DNA of 64,000 bases from Onthophagus taurus. Its lineage: Eukaryota; Arthropoda; Insecta; Coleoptera; Scarabaeidae. Under the pieces are notes generated by a model. The model was not told the DNA's origin, did not search any database, and was given only the letters and a program-made list of their open reading frames with translations. Both the position numbers and the translations under genes were made by a program. The stretch is from contig NC_091976.1 in NCBI RefSeq assembly GCF_036711975.1, positions 5,642,001 to 5,706,000 of the forward strand, written 5' to 3'. Below, piece by piece: positions 20,501 through 32,451 of this stretch; the first letter of the stretch is position 1; every line of letters begins with the position of its first letter.

Positions 20501-23500
20501 GTAAACTTTTCGTATTCTGCATACTACAGGTAACAACGTAAGGCCTGGAAATTACCGCGCTCACGAAAAAAAATGCTAATAGACTAAGGACATATCACAG
20601 AGTCAGTACTGAGGATTATCATTCAGACATAGAGTACGTAATGAATCCGAAGGCGCACTAAGATCACAGACGTAGTGGCGAGGATTCCTGGCCTGAAGTG
20701 ATGATGGACAGGACATGGTGCAACACAAGACAGCCTCAGATGGCGGAAAAAAATTACTAGTGGAGGTCCTGGACAATAAATCGGAGTGTAGAAAGACTGC
20801 AATTGAGATGGTTGGATGACATCAAGAAGATTGGGGGGAGAAATTTGCTACAAATGACATGAAACAGAGAAATATGGATGAAGCAAAAATCGACAGGATC
20901 TTAATATTAGTGGATTTTTATGTTGCTTAGACAATTAGGTTCCTCACATTATCAATTATGGATCTCATATTATCGTCGAAGTTCATATCTTGGAATTTAT
21001 TTTTTAAAGGTAATACAAACAACATTTCCATGAAAATAATGATGATAATTTGGAGCCTGGACCCCTTTTCATTCCAAATTGTGGAATCTATTGTCCACTA
21101 GAAGTTTTCGTTCGACTATACTCCAAAACTAGACATTATAAAGGCATATGGTCTTTTCAGTCAGAGATTGATACAAAAACTAACAAATCGTATTTAAAGA
21201 ATCATATTATAAAGTAAAATATCTGATGCCTGGAAAAGTTGTATAATGATTTTCATGTTTAAGAAAGCTGACAGACAGGAACCAAACAACTAACGAGGTG
21301 TATTAAGGTAAATATTAACGAATGAGTACTAAATAGAAAACAAGAATGAAACCAACGCATCAACAGAATGGCAACCAATAGACTTGTGCGAGTAGCAAGA
21401 GACAAATTATCTGACGGCGGAAGAAGTATTGGAGAATAGATGAGAGCAAAACCGATGAAGGAACAGGCTTTAGTATATTTTAGAAGATGGAAGAAGAACT
21501 AAATTAGACCGTAAAGAAATTAGGTTCTTTAGCAGATTATAATACTACATAATACTGACAAATCGTTGCTAAACTGCATGCAAACCATTGCAAACAATGC
21601 ATGGTCAATAAAAGACCTAAAAGGTAATCTTCGATTGAAGAAAACGATAATTAAGAAGATAATTTCTAACAAACTCGCGTAACTCCAGTATAAATCAACG
21701 TTTAAAATACAGACGAAGAAATTATCAAATTAATACTCACTATATTGTGAATTGAAAGTATTGCAATGTTGTCTTGGCGCCGTCTGTCAAAATTGTTGTT
21801 TATTATTCAGTTATTGATGCCAAATCACCATATCAAGTTAAACTATTGAAGAGTACGTCCAAACAATTTGGTAAGCAATCAGTCAACACAATCGGCCAAG
21901 AAACTTTCGAATTATACACTGTGTAAAATATTGTTCAGCGTTTGAAATATCATTTAAAAGTGGCAACATCGGTGGAAAGTTTAAAATATATACTCTAGTA
22001 AATAATTGTTAACTAATTAATGAACTAATAAGTCTTCGCTAATTACCGCATTCGGTACGGATGGGGGAGGTCTTCAACGGATCCAGATTATTTTTCTAGG
22101 TTCGGTTCAGCTCCATATCATTTTTTCTATTGATGTTATTGTTTTGACAATAAGTTTCTATGAGGCACTGGCTGCTCCCGAGGAAGATACTTTTGTCTTA
22201 TCAAAACCTATTTTGTGGTATCGGTTCCTGTGACAGTGCGACTGCTCTGTTTTTCCTAATCTGATGTTTTCTGTTCCTTTATGCGACATTCCAAGTTTTG
22301 TCTAGTCTTGCTCTACATAGTATTTCCCATACTTGCACGACAATCTCAACTTGTAGCCCCTTTAATGGAGAAAACTTGTATTTTGTTATCGGCAATGCGT
22401 TCGGTAGTTTTCAAACTATTTTACGTCTCACCACGATGTCATCTTTGTTAAGTCGCTGGTAATTTACGAAAAAGTGATTCCAAGTCAAAGTTAAAAATGT
22501 GTCCCGTAGATCCAGGGAAATATTGTCAATTAATTTTACAAAATGTGAAATACTTCTTTCTATATGGGATATAGAATACGTGGAAAAAATACTTCAGAAA
22601 TTTATACGCAATTACGGAAAACCCATTGGAAGCATAAATACAAAGCACACAAAACGACTCCCAAGAATAACATGAGTTAATTGAAAACCTCAAAAACAGG
22701 AAATCCTTAAATTAATACAACATGCCAAACCAGTTGAAAAACGTTCAATATTGTATTATAACACAAAAAAATCCAGAAGAATGGAAACACAGCGTAACAG
22801 TACCCATCTTTAAAAAAAACAAATCCAGCTACCGAGGAATAACATTGCTAAATTCTTCCGTAAAACAAAATAGCCTCAATAATCCCAATGGCCGACGAAT
22901 AACAGGAATTTTGAAGAAAGCGGTCTACTATGGAAGCACTGTTCCTACTTAGACAACTCCTAGAAAATTCTATAGTATGTAAATAGCACCCCTGCTTACC
23001 TGTAAGCAAGGCTTTCGATAGTGTGAAACTAAAAGATGTTATCACGACCCTCGAAAACAATAATATGTCGAGAGAATACACAAAACATATTAAGGACCTA
23101 AACACAAAGTCAAGGTGACAGCCTTAGCCCACTGTTGTTCAACACAATCATGGATGAAAGGTCGTAAAAACGCAGAATTAGAATATCGAATGGGCACAAA
23201 TGAAATAAACACATTATGTTATGCAGACGACGCAGTACTTATAGCGTATTCAGAAAATGACCTGCACAGAATGTTACAGGCTTTTAATAAACAGTTTGGA
23301 ACACTTAACGTGAAAATTTCTATAGGCAAGACCAAATGCATAACCATTGTCATTCGAATACCTTGGTTGCAAAATCACAAGTACGGGGCGGATACTCAAT
23401 CTGGGGAAACAAACACCCAAGTACAGATTATAAGTCGAGAATATACAAAACATGTGTATGATCAGTACACAGATGATATTATCGAGTGGAACAAGAGCTG

Positions 23501-25143
23501 AAACATCAGTAACAAAGGCAAGATGAAAACATAAGAGAAAATAAGATTTTACGAAACAACATAGCACTGGGAAGAAGACCTATAGGACGGCCTCCTAAAC
23601 GATGACAGTTGGCATCAACATTACAAGAAGCGCTAATATAGAGAAACCGAAATTAAACATGCGACACGCCTCCTGAAAGAAGAAGAATTCCATAAAATGT
23701 GTAAAATTTTTAATGTGTGATTCCGTGTTTCCTGTACAGGGCGACAATAGTTTGGCAAAGTGGTATGTAGGTAAGTTAAATTGCCATAGGTAGCGGGATG
23801 TCTGGTTTATGGATTTTCGATAAACCATAAATCCTTGGTGCTCTATTGGTGTTTGTACAAACAAGTTTTTCTATTTCTGCGAAGGGATATCCGTCGACAC
23901 AATAAGGTTCTTCATCGTCCTATTTTATCTGTGTGATCCTTCATAATTTTTCTTGTAAATGTCTGGTTCAATAAAGTGTTCTCTTATTCTCGTGAGCTCT
24001 GAGTTCTCAATAAAATTATTTAAGATAAAACTATAAATATTAAATTGTTATTTAAATGTCTTTTTGTAATTGATCTTTACTTATTAAAGATTTTTAGACA
24101 TGGCGATAGAACTCCAGACAGTTTATATCCAAATGATCCATACACCGAAGAAGATTTTTATCCATACAGAATTGCTCATTTAACAAATAAAGGAAAATTG
24201 ACTTCCTATAACCTTGGAACGTACCTCCGTAGAAAATATAATAACCTTCTTGGAGATGTCTATACTCCGGATATTTTAAGTGCGATTTCATCTCATCTTC
24301 CAAGAACTAAAGCGAGTCTTCAAGCTGTTTTAGCGGGTTTATACCCCCCATCCGAAGAATTAATTTGGGAGAAAAATTTACTTTGGGAACCCATACCTTA
24401 CGATTATTTACCCGCCAAAGAAAACATATTATTTAGTTCAGTGAGAATTTGTCCAAATGGACTTAAATTGTTAAACGAAAATTATATTAAACTCGACTCA
24501 GATCCGATATATCAAAAATATAATTATTTATATCCGTTTTTACTAGAAAATTCAGGTTTGAATGACAACTTTTACAATGTGGCTAGATTTGTATTTTCAA
24601 CATTAAAATCTGAAGAAGATCTTGGTATGGAATTACCAAAATGGACTAAAAGAGTATATCCTGATATTTTAAGAGAAATATCAGAAAATGGATTAAAATG
24701 TCACATGATGGGCGATTTAAAAACTTTAACACCTGGATTTTTGATTTCAAAAATTATTAATAATACTTATTCAACAATAAATGGCGTGAATGAAGCAAAA
24801 AATAAGAAAATTTATTTATATTCAGGTCATGATGAAAACGTTGCTGCAATTTTATATTTCTTAGATAATTTTATTGCGCACATTCCGAATTATGGAGCAC
24901 ATATTATTATAGAAGTTCATAAATTTAGTGGAATTTATTTCCTAAAGGTAAAATAATAACTTTTTTTTAAATAATATGTAGTTTAAAAATTTGTAGTTTC
25001 TTCATAACGACTACGATAACGATTTGGAACCTCAACCTGTTTCTATTCCTAATTGCGGAATTTATTGTCCACTAGAAGTTTTCGTTCGATTGTATGCAAA
25101 ACAATTGGACCCATCTAATTCGAATGATTTGTGTACTGGTTAA
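17525..25143 (+). CDS. Histidine acid phosphatase, secreted (possibly chimeric array)
   Basis: Proposed exons are 17525-17614, 24090-24947 and 24997-25143; all joins are phase 0 and give 364 residues. Exon 1 encodes a signal peptide (MKTLFIFFFSFSLAISNFA) and KLVHV. Exon 2 opens with IFRHGDRTP, the phosphohistidine loop (His near residue 34). It ends with SGHDENVAA, the HD motif (His about 277, Asp about 278). Exon 3 gives the Cys-containing C-terminus (PNCGIYCPLEVFV). The family includes prostatic and venom acid phosphatases, about 380-400 aa, which hydrolyse phosphomonoesters outside cells or in lysosomes. The open frame at 24045 is not the true start: the bases before 24090 are intron. Intron 1 (6.5 kb) contains the 3' end of another copy at 20928-21133. 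Exon 1 may therefore belong to that broken upstream gene, and the body at 24090 may have lost its own first exon. Confidence 0.8.
17873..18253. mobile_element. MITE, 16-bp perfect TIR
   Basis: TTTATCTACGACTGCT at 17873-17888 is mirrored exactly at 18238-18253. About 380 bases lie between the outer ends, with no open frame. Flanking TA on both sides would fit a mariner-type target duplication. It lies in the proposed acid phosphatase intron 1. Confidence 0.6.
18254..19900. other. Intronic stretch without recognised gene
   Basis: The minus-strand frame at 18404-18739 (111 codons, with KHISTLISCFLKEHTKMLQ) is not recognised. Bases 18780-19180 are purine-rich on the plus strand, which produces long but meaningless minus-strand frames rich in Phe and Ser. 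Nothing else is visible. Confidence 0.3.
19905..20905 (+). pseudogene. RTE/craniofacial-development-protein-2-like LINE relic
   Basis: Plus-strand fragments carry an endonuclease end (SDYNLIRAKISINTKLERRKL near 20190-20250). They jump directly to a LINE C-terminus near 20640-20890 (TDVV, then LRWLDDIKKIGG and NREIWM). The reverse transcriptase in between is deleted. Both ends match the same type of LINE, whose endonuclease is often annotated as craniofacial development protein 2-like. Confidence 0.6.
20928..21133 (+). pseudogene. 3' fragment of a second acid phosphatase copy
   Basis: This stretch matches 24863-25110 of the main acid phosphatase: the end of exon 2 (HIINYGSHIIVEVH, GIYFLK) and exon 3 (NLEPGPLFIPNCGIYCPLEV). 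The separating intron is shortened and lacks an acceptor. Sequence before 20928 is LINE debris, so only the tail of the gene survives. It shows that the locus once held a tandem array in the same orientation. Confidence 0.85.
21134..22700. other. Intronic stretch with LINE scraps
   Basis: Around 21220-21320 a plus-strand scrap (ISDAWKSCIM, FMFKKADRQEP) looks like the start of a LINE reverse transcriptase. It sits where the next acid phosphatase promoter and exon 1 would be expected, about 250 bases after the previous gene end. The remainder to 22700 shows no recognisable gene. Confidence 0.35.
22701..23680 (+). pseudogene. LINE reverse transcriptase relic (RTE-like)
   Basis: Frames shift among NPEEWKHSVTVPIFKK and SYRGITLLNSSVK (near 22760-22870), SKAFDSVKL near 23010, and a YADDAVLIAYSENDL core near 23215. 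The usual C-terminal end is GRRPIGRPPKR near 23570-23600. Several stops and frameshifts show that it is dead. It lies in the proposed acid phosphatase intron 1, on the sense strand. Bases 23690-24089 show nothing further apart from the acceptor at 24089. Confidence 0.75.
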
Positions 25144-25348
25144 AAGTAAACATTACAACATAAACACATTGAGATTTTTGTTATTGATGTGAAAAATAAA
25201 TTATAGTTATATATTAATAAATTAATATTCGTCCCAAAAATAAAAATTTGTTTTACAAACGGTAATAGAGAAACAAACGATAAAATACTTAATTGCGAAA
25301 TCTTAATTACACCAATCATGTTGAATTTTTTTTAATGAAAATAAAAGG

Positions 25349-25434
25349 TATAAAAAGCAGAATTTCTCTTAAAATTGTTGCTAATAGAAAATGAAAACGT
25401 TATTTGTCTTTGTTTACTATTTTGGAATTAAACA
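25349..25434 (+). pseudogene. Promoter and exon 1 of a third acid phosphatase copy, truncated
   Basis: A TATA box (25349) and an ATG at 25391 start MKTLFVFVYYFGI, clearly related to the signal peptide at 17525 including upstream sequence. It begins 248 bases after the stop of the main copy. After about 14 codons the sequence changes to LINE reverse transcriptase, so the rest of this gene is gone or far away. Confidence 0.75.
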
Positions 25435-25435
25435 T

Positions 25436-25810
25436 GATTCTGAAAATCTTCAGGAGGATCTGGACCGGTTCCAGCTTTACTCCGCTGATAATGGCCTGTT
25501 CCTGAACTACGATAAGTGTTCTAAAATTATAACCACATTAATGATCTTGGAATTTTGTTTGACAGCAGGCTGATGTTCAATTTACATGTGGACTTGACTA
25601 TTGCCAAGGCTCTAAAACGGTTGGGATTTACGATTAGCACCTGCCGTGTGTTCACAACTATTCAATGCATTAAATCTCTTTATATGGCGTTAGTGGTTAG
25701 TGTTCTTAGCTACGCCTCTACTGTCTAGAACCCTCATTATGCTATTCACATTAACTGCATTCAATCCGTGCAGCGTAGGTTTCTGAAGATATTTAGCACA
25801 AAAAACATTT
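25436..25810 (+). pseudogene. LINE reverse-transcriptase thumb fragment
   Basis: Fused to the truncated acid phosphatase exon is HDSENLQEDLDRFQLYSADN. After a frameshift come DLGILFDSRLMFNLHV and SYASTV and a final VQRRFLKIFST. These are the post-YADD part and thumb of a jockey/CR1-type LINE. Both ends are truncated. Confidence 0.75.
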
Positions 25811-25982
25811 TTACCTTAAGCTTCATTTTATTTCGGATGTATTTCCACAGAGCATAGATATTTCTGTGAAATACCCGAGTTCAGAAATTTTTCTCTCTTG
25901 ATATAAGGTGTCTCTGAATTCGCTGTTTCCACAGTTGTCAATGTTTCGTAACTAGAAAGAACAACAATTTGTGTTGTAGGTG

Positions 25983-26700
25983 CAGTATTTTGCTTTCCTC
26001 TATTCCCATATTTCCCCTTAGATGTTTAACTGTGTATATTTCCCCTTAGATGTAGTCCAGAACTCTTTCTTATGATTTATGTTGTCTTTAAACAATACCT
26101 CCATTTCTTTTCGGGCGTCTTCACTTATTTTACTCTTTGCTTCTCTTACTACTTCTCTTGCTTCTTTCCTTCTGTTTATGTAGCTCGATCTGTATTCTTC
26201 TTTTTTCGTCTGTAGATACCTTTTCTATGCCGTTTTGTTTTCTTTGACTTCCTGTTTCATCTCCTCACCCTAAAATGTTGTTATTTTCTGTTTTGCGACT
26301 ACTTTTACTATTGTAGTTTTGAGATTTATCCATCTTTATTCTATCGACCATTGTTCTATCCTTGTTTTTCCTCCCTATCATTTTGCGTTAACAATTCATT
26401 GATTCTATACTATGTAGTATTCCACTTTTCCTCGTTCTGATCTTAGTACTTCAGACCCTAGTCTTTGGTATTCTTTTTCTGGTGGTTTTGGTTTTCTTGT
26501 ATAGAATCTTGTATCTGCTATAACAGTAGATCCTGATACTGGATGGCCAGAGCTCTGTAGTATCTAGCAGGGGCACCACATGCTGATGATGCGCCTTTGA
26601 TTAAAGGTGGAACCAGAGGGGAGCTTAATATAATTAGATTAGATACTTTGAGGAAGACATTGACAATATCACAATGAAAATCATTTGCTTGCTTATTTTT
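25983..26700 (-). repeat. 0.7-kb direct repeat, copy A (LINE EN-RT linker)
   Basis: Nearly identical to 30321-31003. On the minus strand it encodes a degraded linker between endonuclease and reverse transcriptase (EEYRSSYINRRKEAREVVRE, KKEFWTTSKGKYGN). Such text is typical of RTE-like LINEs. The shared sequence continues in copy A to about 26745; in copy B the continuation is found at 34226-34280, after an insertion. Confidence 0.75.
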
Positions 26701-26774
26701 CTAGGATTTGTAGAGATATTGTGGAGAGTGCTGTATAGGGTGTCGGAGTTGATACAGTAGTTACTACTTCTACC

Positions 26775-29006
26775 TTTTTTTTTTGCGCTGAGGAGGAGAA
26801 AATGCGTTACGCACCCCGGCCTACTGTTGGCGCTTGTAGATGGTGATGTGTTAGGAAATACTTCGGCCGGAAGTGTGGGACTCTAGTCCCTAAGTTACCC
26901 ACTAAAAACGCCCCCTCTTTCCACAGCTCCGGGACCACCCTTCTGGGTATTTCATCGGAGCATTTCGTGTGCTTGGGGATCCCCCATCCGTCTTCAGTGA
27001 TTCTTCAGTACTTCAGTGGATCTACTGCACGTCAAATACAGGTACGTAGGCATCGAAGACTCCCCGTCGTCGGGTTAAGGTACGTATAACAAAATAGAAA
27101 CACATGGTTACTTTTACGTTTGTATATAAAACCGCAAAATTTGCGCCAAATTTGGATACGTGGGGTCAGTCGAGCCGTCCACCTGCCTCGGGTTTCCTCG
27201 TCCCATAGCTTCTGCCATTTATCACAGGTATGCATTCTAGCCTGCTTCCGCGCTTGTATCGGTTCCACTGCCTCTTTTATCTCATGTACCTCCTTTCTTT
27301 CCGCAGCTAGTAGGTCAAGGGGGGTATGTTCTGTACGCAGATGTAATCCGCAGGGCACTTCTTCTTTGGACTGATATGAGACGTTTGCGGCTATCCTGCT
27401 TTAGATCATCGGCCCAGATCTCGCAGCCGTATAACATTATGGCATTTGAGACCTCCATAAGTAGTCTGCGCTTGGTCGCAGTCGGTCCGCCTACATTTCC
27501 CATTATGCGACTCAGCATTGTTGTAATTTTTGCCACTCTGTCGCAGGCACACCTCACATGATTTCGAAATGTTAGTCTATTGTCGAGCGTTACCCCTAAA
27601 TATTTCAGGGCTTTGCGACTGACGATTTCGGTCTCTTGAACTTTGAAACCTATCTCCAGCGGTATGCGGCGTCCAGTCAGCAGGATGATTTCCGTTTTAT
27701 CAGCCGCAAGGGTCAGACCGCAGTTCATCATCCAACAGCTTGCCCTTCTCATTACTCTGTTTATGCTTCTCTGAGGCTCGGTTTCGTTCCGTGCCTGGAT
27801 CACCGCAGCCAAATCGTCCGCGTAGCCCACAAGAAAAACTTCGTCAGGCAACTGCAGCCGCAGCATCTCGTCGTAGAAGACGTTCCACAGCACCGGGCCG
27901 AGGACGGACCCCTGCGCCACTCCGCATGTCATCCCCTTTGTTCTTGGGCCTTGTAGGGTATCGTAGGATAGAATCCTATTCGTGAAGTAACTTCCCAGGA
28001 TCCGCATCAGATAGTCCGGGGTTGCGAAGTTTCGTTCCAAGGCATGGAGGATCTCCTCCCAGCGCGCAGAGTTAAACGCGTTTCTAATGTCTAAGATGAT
28101 CAGCACTACGATGGGCCTAGAGTAATGGTTTTTTCGTTGAGCTTCATTAAAAGTTTGGACTATTTCTTTGAAGAAATTCGTGAAGACAGGCCTGGCGGAG
28201 TTCTGCTATCTCAGGCGTCCACCAGTACGTTGCTGGCTTTCAACGATGCTTTATTTTTTTTGGCATAGAAGCCTCACATGCGTCTCTTAGCACATACATA
28301 GTTTTCGCTGCTATTTGGTCAGCAGAGTCGCTTGCTTGTAGAACGGCGTCCCGGTTTGCAGTTATAACGGCAGAGAGAGTAGGCACATTCATTTTTGCAG
28401 CGTTCCATTTTATACAATTCCCCATGTTTTTTATTACCGTTGATCGATGATCGCCAACAACAAAGCTAATGTACTGGTGATCACTAGCTGTGTATTCTTC
28501 GAGCACTCTCCACTCATGAACGCGGCCCGCCAGGGTTTCCGATGCGAAGGTGAAATCCGGAATCGTCTGAGTATATCCCACTCTCCTGAAGGTGGTGGTG
28601 TTTCCGGCGTTTATTAGGATGAGGCCGGTTCTGGCCGCCAGCTCGAGCACGCGTCGGCCCCTCGAATCGGTTCTGGTCGCGCCCCATTCAGTCGCTTTTG
28701 AATTAAAATCGCCGGCCACAATTATTCTTCCACCGAGTTCGCGAATTGTGTCTTCGAGCAGATCTAGTTTTCTCTGAAATTCCTATATAGGTTCATTCGG
28801 GGTGAAGTAACAACTTATATACGTTGCATCCATCATTTGCAGCCAAACGTGACCTTCTCTCGTACCGTGTTTTTTAACATTTATTTTAGTGTGATTTGGG
28901 ACTCATATGGCGGCGGTACCGAGGGTGTCCGCGAACCATTCGGGTTCTTCGCGATCTCTGTACTGTTCACTGATTATGAATAAGTCGACATTTTCTTTTT
29001 TTTTTG
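26775..29006 (-). mobile_element. 5'-truncated R1-clade LINE with 12-bp target duplication
   Basis: The insertion is flanked by ACTACTTCTACC at 26763-26774 and 29007-29018, and has a ten-base A tail (T-run 26775-26784). Reading leftwards it encodes an R1-type endonuclease (ISEQYRDREEPEWFADTLGT near 28950, GDFNSKATEWG near 28700, SDHQYI) and a reverse transcriptase. RT motifs are LDIRNAFNSARW, GVAQGSVLGPVLWNV and YADDLAAV, followed by a C-terminal part to about 27032. The longest intact pieces are 28719-28240 and 28106-27315. A deletion of the fingers region between them (near 28110-28240) makes it inactive. It interrupts the LINE whose remains lie at 29020-30300. Confidence 0.9.
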
Positions 29007-29019
29007 ACTACTTCTACCT

Positions 29020-30300
29020 TGGAGTTTAATTAATGAACATAATCATCGTTTTTATTAGACAGCAAGATAACGGATAAATCTTCTCTGTAAAGCCCTCAAT
29101 AAGCTCGATGTTATAGGTAGGACTCCACACTACTGAAGCGAAATTTAAACCGCACACAAAATGTTTGCTACCCGATTTAAAGACTGGAGTTATGAAGGCT
29201 TTTTTGCATTCAGATGGAAAGACTGAATTTTCATTGGAGCGATTTGAATGTAATGAATAGAGGAGTTGCCAACTCTCCTGCACATTTAGCAATGTAGTAT
29301 CCTGGCAAGCCATCGGGGCCAGGGCCCAATTTATGGTCGACTTGTGTCAGAAGGTGAGAGACACACGTTCAGAGAACCAAGGCTGTGATTAGTAAATAAC
29401 ATTTTGCTTGTGAGAGGTATTCAGGCAACTGTCGATATAAACCGAACTAAAAAACTGAGAAAAAAGTTCAGTTATTCGCTTCCCGTCGTCTCAGATAAGT
29501 GCGATAATCAGCAGCAATTAAAGCTTTGGCACGCTTGCGCTGGAAACTAAAGGAAAGACAGCCGTTTCGATTACCCCATCTCTTCCACTTTTTATGATAT
29601 TTCAACTTTACTTTAACAGATTTAATAGTGGAAGGCGTATACCAATGAGGAAAACGATTATTACGGGAGAAGCTCTGGGGGACGAATTCATTCATATACC
29701 TATATAAAACAGAATAAAAAGTATCAACACAAAGGTCTACATCTAACCCACTAAACAAACTGCGCAAATCAACACTTGCCAGCTCACCCCTGAGACCGTC
29801 AAAATCCGCACGATCAAACCTCCAGGTGACCGATGGGCTCTCACGCAAGACATGAGGTTTATCAAACTTAAACAAAAATTCTAAAGCAGGGTGATGCCCA
29901 TCCAAGTCAACTAGTGGATCGTTACAGGAGCGCACCGAATCGACTCCTCCTGAGTTAGACAAAATTAAATCTAGGTATCTGGAGTTATTGTTAGCAATAT
30001 TATTAAACTGAGACAAATTACAATAAGAAACAGTAAGAAGTAACTCAGTCGCACGAGGGTTAGCGACGACAACAGGAACAAGGTTCCCCGCGACTGACGT
30101 GGCCCAAGAAATGTTGGGAATATTGAAATCACCCAACAATATAGGTGTGTCTGGAGACCGGTCGCGCACGTACTGAAGTTGACGTAGGAAAGGGTTAAAT
30201 GACACAGAATCACTTGGAAGCAAATATATGCAGCACAACAACACTCGCGAGCCACAAAAGCATACACTCAACCAAAGGTCCTCTGCATTCAATTGAAACT
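29020..30300 (-). pseudogene. LINE with intact endonuclease frame, RT mostly deleted
   Basis: The frame 30292-29468 (274 codons) is a non-LTR apurinic endonuclease: GDFNIPNISW, RYLDLILSN, DPLVDLDGHHPALEF (catalytic Asp and His), then a linker. A gap follows, and only reverse-transcriptase scraps remain at 29026-29330 (LPGYYIAKC, then ASVVWSPTYN from the C-terminal side), so the palm is missing. Jockey or CR1 clade is likely. The R1-like insertion lies directly to the left. Confidence 0.8.
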
Positions 30301-30320
30301 AATGTTTACTAGATGTGTCC

Positions 30321-31003
30321 AGTATTTTGCTTACCTCTATTCCCATATTTCCCCTTAGATGTTTAATTGTAGTTCAGAACTCTTTCTTATGATTTATGTT
30401 GTCTTTAAACAATACCTCCATTTCTTTTCGGGCGTCTTCACTTATTTTACTCTTTGCTTCTCTTACTACTTCTCTTGCTTCCTTCCTTCTGTTTATGTAG
30501 CTCGATCTGTATTCTTCTTTTTTCGTCTGTAGATACCTTTTCTATGCCGTTTTGTTTTCTTTGACTTCCTGTTTCATCTCCTCACCCTAAAATGTTGTTA
30601 TTTTCTGTTTTGCGACTACTTTTACTATTGTAGTTTTGAGATTTATCCATCTTTATTCTATCGACCATTGTTCTATCCTTGTTTTTCCTCCCTATCATTT
30701 TGCGTTAATAATTATTATTGATTCTATACTATGTAGTATTCCACTTTTCCTCGTTCTGATCTTAGTTCTTCAGACCCTAGTCTTTGGTATTCTTTTTCTG
30801 GTGGTTTTGGTTTTCTTGTATAGAATCTTGTATCTGCTATAACAGTGGATCCTGATACTGGATGGCCAGAGCTCTGTAGTATCTAGCAGGGGCACCACAT
30901 GCTGATGATGCGCCTTTGATTAAAGGTGGAACCAGAGGGGAGCTTAATATAATTAGATTAGATACTTTGAGGAAGACATTGACAATATCACAATGAAAAT
31001 CAT
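30321..31003 (-). repeat. 0.7-kb direct repeat, copy B
   Basis: Second copy of 25983-26687 in the same orientation with very few differences. It breaks off at about 31003 (ATCATT), where a plus-strand LINE begins. The missing end (GCTTGCTT.TTGTCTAGGATT) reappears at about 34226-34280, so the LINE between them was inserted into this copy. Confidence 0.75.
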
Positions 31004-32451
31004 TCTACCTATCACGATAGATCACCTGATAGATCATGTTATAGTTTTTGATGATGCAGTTGTTGAGGATAGTAGTGTTGTGCCTGTCCATAACATAGTG
31101 GAGCTAGGTGTTGTCAAAAATAAAGCTCATGTACTGATAAATGCCGGATTTAATGCTGACGATATTAACGATTTCTTTCTTAGTACTCAAACTAACTCGG
31201 CTGGAAATGCAGAGTTAATCGAATTTTATTGAGACAACTCGCTTTCCCAAGTCACAGAAAAGCTTAGCTTCTCTCTTGCAACTGAATCGGAAATTCTTAG
31301 CATTCTAAGGGGAATAAAGTCTAATGCAGTTGGTACTGATGGCATAACTACCAAAATGATTTTATTGTGTTGTCCAATTATTTTACCCTTCTTGTGCCAC
31401 GTTGTCAATTGTTCTATAGACCATTCGGTTTTCCCTGATGCCTGCAAGTATGCCTTGGTGGCTCCAATTCCTGAGACTACTAATCCTAGTGAGTTGAGCG
31501 ACTTGAGGCCATTAGTATTTTGTTTTTACTCTCCAAGGTCTCCAAGGTGTTGATCTTAGTACTGTTGGATTTTTCTAAGGCGTTTGATCGAATTCACCAT
31601 GACACTCTGTTAGCTACGCTTCATTACGTTGGTTTATCTTTGGACTCAATTTATTTTATACAAAATTATTTGTCTAATCGAAAGCAGATTGTAGCGTTTA
31701 ATGGTGGGAGATCCAACCCCGCGGAAATTTTATCCGGTGTCCCTCAGGGCTCTATTTTGGGGCCTCTGCTGTATCTGATTTAAACTATTGGCTTTACTAA
31801 TGTTTTAAATAATTGTACGCCATACATATATGCGGATGATACTCAGCTTCTTTATTCTTTTAACATGTGCGATTTTGAGACTGCTGAAGCCAATATAAAT
31901 CATGATTTACGCAGTGTTGAACAATTTGCTAGTAAGCTTGGTCTTCAAATAAAAACCTGAAAATCTTCAGTTATGGTTTTTGGTGATAAGGCTTCTACTG
32001 ATTTTGTTAAATCCAACATGCATTTGGAGGTCGCTGGCAATGAGCTCGGTTTTGAGAGTGATGCCAGGAATCTGGGGATCATTATTGATGAACGTCTTCG
32101 CTTCGATGGGCATGTCAAGTCCTTTCTACGGAGAGCCTATTCCACCCTAAAATTACTTTATAATAATAGATATATCTTGAATCAGAAACGTAGAATACAG
32201 CTTTGTGATGTCCTGGTATTGTCAATATTTAACTATGGCGACGTAGTTTATCACTCTTCTCTTGACAGTGTCCATATGTCAAAGATCCAAACGCTTCAAA
32301 ATTCCTGTTTACGTTTTAAATACGGTATACGTAGGGGGGAGTGCATATCACATGCGCTGGCGTGGGCCGGATGGCTGAATTTGACGCGACGTAGAACTCT
32401 ACACTGTTTGTGTCTCTACCATAAAATTATTCTGTTCAAGAAACCGCCTTA

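Noticed and set aside
24045-24089. ATG at 24045 as acid phosphatase start
   Set aside because: These codons precede the splice acceptor, replace the signal peptide and have no family match.
27120-27985. Plus-strand frames opposite the R1-like LINE
   Set aside because: Antisense shadows of the GC-rich reverse transcriptase.
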